Shown piece by piece: positions 59,786 through 64,000 of a stretch of 64,000 nucleotides of DNA. Position 1 is the stretch's first letter, and each line of letters starts with the position of its first letter. Below the pieces are notes generated by a model. That model was not told where the DNA came from. It did no database searches and was given only the letters and a program-made list of their open reading frames with translations. The stretch is from positions 186,001 to 250,000 of the forward strand of contig NZ_FPAB01000004.1 of the NCBI RefSeq assembly GCF_900116145.1, given 5' to 3'. The position numbers were made by a program, and so were the translations under genes. This DNA is from Streptomyces harbinensis. GTDB lineage: Bacteria > Actinomycetota > Actinomycetes > Streptomycetales > Streptomycetaceae.

Positions 59786-61558
59786 ATGCATAGGTACCGG
59801 TCCCACCTCTGCGGCGAGCTGCGCTCCGCGGACATCGGCAAGGATGTCCGGCTGTCGGGATGGCTGCACAATCGCCGCAATCTGGGCGGCATCCTCTTCA
59901 TCGACCTGCGCGACCACTACGGCATCGTGCAGCTGGTCGTCCGCCCCGGCACGGACGTCAACGAGCGGCTCAGCTCGCTCTCCAAGGAGACGGTGATCCG
60001 CGTCGACGGCACGGTCGTGGCGCGCGGCGCGGACAACGTCAACCCCGAGCTGCCCACCGGCGAGATCGAGGTCGAGGTCGGCGAGGTCGAGGTGCTCGGC
60101 GCCGCCGACCAGATCCCGTTCACGATCAACGCCGAGGACGGCGTCAACGAGGAACGCCGCCTGGAGTACCGCTTCCTGGACCTGCGCCGGGAGCGGATGC
60201 ACCGCAACATCATGCTGCGCTCCCAGGTCATCTCCGCGCTGCGGCAGAAGATGAGCGCACAGAACTTCACCGAGCTGGCGACCCCGATCCTCTCCGCCAC
60301 CTCCCCCGAGGGCGCCCGCGACTTCCTGGTGCCCTCGCGACTGCACGCCGGCAAGTTCTACGCGCTGCCGCAGGCCCCGCAGCAGTTCAAGCAGCTCCTG
60401 ATGATCGCCGGCTTCGACCGGTACTTCCAGATCGCGCCCTGCTTCCGCGACGAGGACGCCCGCGCCGACCGCTCCCCCGGCGAGTTCTATCAGCTCGACG
60501 TCGAGATGAGCTTCGTCGAGCAGGAGGACGTGTTCCAGGTCATCGAGAAGGTGATGACCGAGGTCTTCGAGGAGTTCGGCGGCGGCCGGCACGTCACCTC
60601 GCCGTTCCCGCGCATCCCGTACCGCGAGGCGATGCTGAAGTACGGCTCCGACAAGCCGGACCTGCGCGCGCGGCTGGAGCTGACGGACGTCTCGGAGATC
60701 TTCGCGGGCTCCGGCTTCAAGGCGTTCGCCGACAAGCACGTGCGCGCGCTCGCCGTCCCGGACACCGCCGGGCAGCCGCGCAAGTTCTTCGACCAGCTCG
60801 GTGAGTACGCCATCACGCAGGGCGCCAAGGGCCTGGCCTGGGTCCGGGTCGGCGAGGACGGCCGCACCCTCACCGGGCCGATCGCCAAGTTCCTCACCGA
60901 GGCCGACACCGACGCCCTGCTGACCAAGCTGAGCGCCACGGCCGGCACCGCCGTGTTCTTCGGCGCCGGCGAGTTCGACGAGGTCTCCAAGATCATGGGC
61001 GCCGTCCGGGTGGAGGCCGCGCGCCGCGCCGGGCACTTCGAGGACGGCGTCTTCCGGTTCTGCTGGGTCGTCGACTTCCCGATGTTCGAGCGGAACGAGG
61101 ACACCGGGCAGATCGAGTTCTCGCACAACCCGTTCTCCATGCCGCAGGGCGGTCTTGAGGCGCTGCGCGGCAAGGACCCGCTGGACGTGCTCGCCTGGCA
61201 GTACGACATCGTGTGCAACGGCGTGGAGCTGTCCTCCGGCGCCATCCGGAACCACGAGCCCGAGGTCATGTACGAGGCGTTCGGCATCGCCGGTTACTCG
61301 CGCGAGGACGTGGAGCGCGAGTTCGGCGGGATGCTGCGGGCGTTCACCTTCGGCGCCCCGCCGCACGGCGGCATCGCCCCGGGCGTGGACCGCATCGTGA
61401 TGCTGCTGGCCGACGAGCCGAACATCCGCGAGACCATCGCCTTCCCGCTCAACGGCAACGCCCAGGACCTGCTGATGGGCGCGCCGAGCGAGGTGGACGA
61501 GGCCCGGCTGCGCGAGCTGCACCTGAGTGTGCGCAAGCCGGCCGCGCCGCAGAAGTAG
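59786..61558 (+). CDS. aspS: Aspartyl-tRNA synthetase
   Basis: A 590-residue class II synthetase that charges tRNA(Asp). N-terminal OB-fold (about 1-105, [20 protein letters not shown]), the catalytic core with motif 2 in [20 protein letters not shown], a bacterial GAD insertion (about 285-420) and motif 3 [15 protein letters not shown] near the end. The length is standard for bacterial AspRS. If no AsnRS is encoded elsewhere it may also misacylate tRNA(Asn) for the transamidation route; the window cannot show this. A TAGTCT hexamer at 59738-59743 may be its -10. A hairpin follows. Confidence 0.96.
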   Translation: MHRYRSHLCGELRSADIGKDVRLSGWLHNRRNLGGILFIDLRDHYGIVQLVVRPGTDVNERLSSLSKETVIRVDGTVVARGADNVNPELPTGEIEVEVGEVEVLGAADQIPFTINAEDGVNEERRLEYRFLDLRRERMHRNIMLRSQVISALRQKMSAQNFTELATPILSATSPEGARDFLVPSRLHAGKFYALPQAPQQFKQLLMIAGFDRYFQIAPCFRDEDARADRSPGEFYQLDVEMSFVEQEDVFQVIEKVMTEVFEEFGGGRHVTSPFPRIPYREAMLKYGSDKPDLRARLELTDVSEIFAGSGFKAFADKHVRALAVPDTAGQPRKFFDQLGEYAITQGAKGLAWVRVGEDGRTLTGPIAKFLTEADTDALLTKLSATAGTAVFFGAGEFDEVSKIMGAVRVEAARRAGHFEDGVFRFCWVVDFPMFERNEDTGQIEFSHNPFSMPQGGLEALRGKDPLDVLAWQYDIVCNGVELSSGAIRNHEPEVMYEAFGIAGYSREDVEREFGGMLRAFTFGAPPHGGIAPGVDRIVMLLADEPNIRETIAFPLNGNAQDLLMGAPSEVDEARLRELHLSVRKPAAPQK

Positions 61559-61572
61559 GGCCGGGAGCAACG

Positions 61573-61612
61573 GGCGGAGCCCGGGAGGACGGTGGTCCTC
61601 CCGGGCTCCGCC
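61573..61612. terminator. Strong hairpin terminator after aspS
   Basis: A perfect 18-bp inverted repeat (61573-61590 and 61595-61612) with a GGTG loop lies 15 bases after the aspS stop and before the end of the convergent SnoaL-like gene; it can serve both. Confidence 0.85.
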
Positions 61613-61634
61613 GTGCCGGGGGTGGTGCCGGTGC

Positions 61635-62192
61635 TCAGCCCTCGGGGTTGGCCGAGGAGTGGTGGCTGACGATCAGCCAGTCACCGGTGGCCTGGTCCTT
61701 CTCGTAGACGAAGGTGTAGCGGGCGTCGACGGTCGAGGTGACGCCGTCCTCGGTGAGGGTGAAGGTGTACGAGCCGGAGTCGACGGCGGAGGTCGGGCTC
61801 AGGATGTCGACGTACGACTCGTTGATCTCGCCGACCGGGTACTTCGCCAGGAAGTGCTCGAAGTAGTCGACTATGCCGTCGCGGTCCGACCGGATCTGGT
61901 TGGACAGGGTCGGCAGCAGCACGCCGTCAGGGGCGTACAGATCGGCGACCGCCTCCGGGTCGAGCGTGGCGAGCGCGTCGTTCCAGGTGTCGAACTGCGC
62001 CCGGATCTCCGCTTGCGTGGGGTAGGGGGTGTGGGGGTGGTGGTGGCCGTGGCCATGGCCAAACGTTTCTGCATCGGTGTCGGCGGAGGCGACGGCGGTG
62101 GCCCCGGAGGCCGCGGTGAGAAGGAGCAGGCTGCTCGCGGCGACGGCCCAACTGGCGCGATTCCGCACGGTGTTCTTACGCATGAAGCCCAT
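61635..62192 (-). CDS. Secreted SnoaL/SgcJ-like protein with His-rich N-terminus
   Basis: A 185-residue exported protein. Signal peptide: basic RKNTVRNR, hydrophobic WAVAASSLLLLTAASGATAV, cleavage near ASA-DT. The mature protein begins with a run of His and Gly (FGHGHGHHHPHTPYP), then a SnoaL-like (DUF4440/SgcJ-EcaC) alpha+beta barrel: EIRAQFDTWNDALATLDPEA, DLYAPDGVLLP, and YTFVYEKDQATGDWLIVSHH. Secreted forms of this fold are common in Streptomyces; the function is unknown. The His run may hold Zn, Cu or Ni outside the cell. ATG 62192 is used, ATG 62183 is possible. Confidence 0.85.
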   Translation of the reverse strand: MGFMRKNTVRNRASWAVAASSLLLLTAASGATAVASADTDAETFGHGHGHHHPHTPYPTQAEIRAQFDTWNDALATLDPEAVADLYAPDGVLLPTLSNQIRSDRDGIVDYFEHFLAKYPVGEINESYVDILSPTSAVDSGSYTFTLTEDGVTSTVDARYTFVYEKDQATGDWLIVSHHSSANPEG

Positions 62193-62303
62193 GACTACCG
62201 GTCAGCGGCCAAGCACTCTCCAAGCATTGGTCAAGGAACTGGCATGGCTGGGCAAGGAGTTGACCAAGCCCGGCCATGTTCGTTCAATGCTGATCAATTC
62301 AGT

Positions 62304-62759
62304 TTAAAGATCAAACTCCGCCGGGGGGATGTCCAGGGCGAAGCACACATCGCGGACAACCTTCCGCTCGTCGGCGTCGAAGTCCCCGTCCGCGCCGCCG
62401 ATCACGATGCCGATCTGGATGACGGCCCGCGCCTCGGCCGGCTTCTTCTTCACCTTGGCGATCTCCTGCATCACCCCGATCCGCCCGAACTCGAAGTCGG
62501 TGGTGAGCTGGTCGACGTAACGGTTGAACCGCTGCCGCAGATCGTCCGCGGGGAAGTTCTGCAGCACCTCGTTGGTCCCGATCAGCGCCGCGACCCGCTG
62601 CCGCTCCACCGGATCCACCGACCCGTCGGCCGCCGCCACCAGGGCGCACATGGCCATACTGGCGTCCCGGAAGGCCCCGCTCTTCAGGTCGTTCTTCTTC
62701 GCCACCAGCTGTGACTGCATGTTCTGGGCGGAATCCTTGATCCGGTCCCACAGGGCCAT
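62304..62759 (-). CDS. TerB family (tellurite resistance-like) protein
   Basis: A 151-residue all-helical TerB-like protein. The two acidic metal-binding loops of the family are visible: ADGSVDPVERQRV (about 45-57) and GGADGDFDADERKV (about 125-138). TerB proteins of Streptomyces bind Ca2+ or other metals and belong to a membrane-associated stress network with TerD. No other ter genes are in the window. GAGGAGAGC precedes ATG 62759. The gap 62193-62303 between it and the SnoaL gene on the same strand is A/T-rich and may hold the promoter of the latter. Confidence 0.88.
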   Translation of the reverse strand: MALWDRIKDSAQNMQSQLVAKKNDLKSGAFRDASMAMCALVAAADGSVDPVERQRVAALIGTNEVLQNFPADDLRQRFNRYVDQLTTDFEFGRIGVMQEIAKVKKKPAEARAVIQIGIVIGGADGDFDADERKVVRDVCFALDIPPAEFDL

Positions 62760-62857
62760 GGTGCTCTCCTCGGTGCATTGCACGATCGGTACGCCGCGTC
62801 AACGAACCCGGTGCCGGGCCGAGTTCCGCTGTCAGTGGCCGCTGCTTCACTGCGCTC

Positions 62858-64000
62858 ATGGGATTCTTCGACGGACTGGACACCCCACCGGCGCCGCCCC
62901 CGCCCCCGGAGTTCGTCCATCTCGGCCCGCCACCGGACGCGACGGGCGGGCAGGAGCGGCAGGACGGACCCCCGGCCGACTGGTATCTGCCGGCCGCCCT
63001 GCCGGACGTCCGGGAGCTGGGCGCGAGCCGGTACACCCGCGTCCTGCTCCGGGGCTGGTCGGTGTGGCCCAGGGCCGTCACCCTGCATCTGGCGCTCTTC
63101 CGCCGCCGCGTCCGCACCCGCCCGCCCGGCCCCGGGCAGGGCCCGCACGGCACGGTGCACCCGGACGGCGGGCTGCGGGTGGGCCTGCTGCTGCCGGACG
63201 GCCGCCGGGTGACCACCCTGGACGGCGAACCGTGGCCCGCCGCGGGCGAGGGGCGGCGGCTACGGCTGCGGCACCTCGGCGGCAGCGGCGCGCTGTTCCA
63301 CGAGGAACTGGACCTCCAGCTGACCGCGCTGCCGCCGGAGGGAACCTTCCGGCTGGCCGTGGCCTGGCCGGACGAGTCCGTCCCCGAAACGGTCACCACG
63401 CTCGACGCGGCCCCGCTGCGAGCGGCGGCCCGCGAGGCCGTGGAGGTGTGGCCGGACGTGCCGTGGGAGGAGCCGCCCCGGCGGCCCGGCGCGGGCCGGG
63501 GCGGCGTGCGCATGAGCGGTCTGCTCGTCTCGTCCGGTGTCCTGGCCGGCCGGAGTGCCATGGCGCGGAACGTCCCCGCACCGCTGCCGCCCCCGGCCCG
63601 CGTCACCCGGCCCAGCGGGATCGACACCCCGGACGAGGTGACCGGCCACACCCCGCTGTGGGAGGCCGTGGCCGACGGGGACGCCGAGGGTGTCGCGGAG
63701 CTGCTGGCCGCCGGGGCGCAGGCGTGGCGTCCGGAGGTCGGCCCCTGGTCGCCGGGGCGGCTGGCACTGACCACACCGCTGGCCCCGCTGGTGGCCGGCC
63801 TGCCCGGCGCCGTCCCGCTCACCGACGAGGAACGCGCCGCACAGGAGCGGGCGGACCGGCTGATCGCCGCCTTCACGGGGATCCACGGGGACGGGCTCGG
63901 CGTCGCCTTCGTCCGCGGCGTCGGCGAGGAGGAGGCGATCGCCCGCCTCGGCGCGGACCCGGCCCGCTTTCCGCCGCTGGACCCGGAGCGTGACCCCGGC
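62858..64000 (+). CDS. Ankyrin-like repeat protein, cut by the window end
   Basis: The frame from ATG 62858 stays open to the last base, giving at least 381 residues. The start MGFFDGLDTPPAPPPP is followed by a conserved-looking domain of about 200 residues (DWYLPAALPDVRELGASRYT, then RVGLLLPDGRRVTTLDG) of unknown function, a Pro-rich linker and an ankyrin-type helix pair (TPLWEAVADGDAEGVAELLA). Further repeats probably follow outside the window. Codon use is typical. It is divergent from the TerB gene with a 98-bp gap. Confidence 0.7.
   Translation, partial: MGFFDGLDTPPAPPPPPEFVHLGPPPDATGGQERQDGPPADWYLPAALPDVRELGASRYTRVLLRGWSVWPRAVTLHLALFRRRVRTRPPGPGQGPHGTVHPDGGLRVGLLLPDGRRVTTLDGEPWPAAGEGRRLRLRHLGGSGALFHEELDLQLTALPPEGTFRLAVAWPDESVPETVTTLDAAPLRAAAREAVEVWPDVPWEEPPRRPGAGRGGVRMSGLLVSSGVLAGRSAMARNVPAPLPPPARVTRPSGIDTPDEVTGHTPLWEAVADGDAEGVAELLAAGAQAWRPEVGPWSPGRLALTTPLAPLVAGLPGAVPLTDEERAAQERADRLIAAFTGIHGDGLGVAFVRGVGEEEAIARLGADPARFPPLDPERDPG

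Noticed and set aside
61635..62759. SnoaL-like and TerB-like genes as one tellurite/metal resistance operon
   Set aside because: They are 111 bases apart with an A/T-rich gap that probably holds a promoter, and no other ter genes are present.
1..64000. tRNA, rRNA, CRISPR arrays, insertion sequences, integrases and att repeats
   Set aside because: None recognized by eye on either strand; a covariance-model tRNA search and a self-comparison would be needed to exclude small ones.

Overview
The window is chromosomal DNA from a Streptomyces-type actinomycete. The evidence is very high G+C with strong G/C preference at third codon positions, many GTG starts, frequent ATGA/GTGA stop-start overlaps, several leaderless-looking promoters, and families typical of Streptomycetaceae: a mycothiol-type maleylpyruvate isomerase-fold protein, a bacterial proteasome activator, an ESX (type VII) secretion locus, two E1/E2 2-oxoacid dehydrogenase operons and several Ser/Thr kinases. 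No rRNA, tRNA, CRISPR array, insertion sequence or phage gene was seen. Both edges cut a gene.

Left part (1-10.2 kb): a cut helical-repeat protein, a DUF4287 protein, a small membrane protein and a membrane Ser/Thr kinase; a MarR regulator divergent from an FAD monooxygenase with palindromic operators between them; a GlxA-type AraC regulator; paaN divergent from a TetR regulator; an oxygenase-only nitric oxide synthase; and a RibD-C/DHFR-like reductase. Next (10.2-22.1 kb): an Lrp regulator divergent from an E1alpha-E1beta-E2 operon; a three-subunit molybdenum hydroxylase (PaoABC-like); a small secreted protein; and an operon of a MobA-like/DUF6457 fusion, MoeA and a K+ channel. Middle (22.1-36.7 kb): a quinone oxidoreductase; a PadR-ABC exporter operon with a leaderless, self-overlapping operator; the proteasome activator Bpa; a second E1alpha-E1beta-E2 operon whose E1alpha carries a histone-H1-like Lys/Ala tail; an orphan DevR-like response regulator; an FMN-barrel protein; and an IclR-CoA transferase-citryl-CoA lyase operon.

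Right part (36.7-64 kb): a phosphotransferase and a divergent pair of membrane Ser/Thr kinases (one with a PASTA domain), a DinB-fold enzyme and an M18 aminopeptidase. Then comes the ESX locus (43.8-55.8 kb). Its minus-strand operon holds a 71-aa membrane protein, EccD, a MinD-like ATPase, the three-domain ATPase EccC and a DUF6177-like protein. Its plus-strand operon holds two WXG100-like proteins, a DUF6507-like protein, a 716-aa polymorphic toxin with an A/T-richer C-terminal nuclease-like domain, and a 121-aa immunity candidate, followed by a decayed gene remnant. The window ends with an acyl-CoA dehydrogenase, SseB-like and pirin proteins, aspS, a secreted SnoaL-like protein, a TerB-like protein and a cut ankyrin-like protein.

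Three results deserve most attention. (1) The same 14-bp palindrome, ACCGA-N4-TCGGT, with one base different, lies in the paaN/tetR divergon and in the lrp/E1alpha divergon. This suggests that one TetR protein controls both, and that the first dehydrogenase complex may feed an aryl- or acyl-CoA pathway rather than only branched-chain amino acid breakdown. (2) The ESX locus is reduced, with no visible EccB, EccE or MycP, and it carries its own toxin/immunity module. (3) The PadR and E1alpha proteins have unusual appended tails (His/Asp-rich and Lys/Ala-rich).
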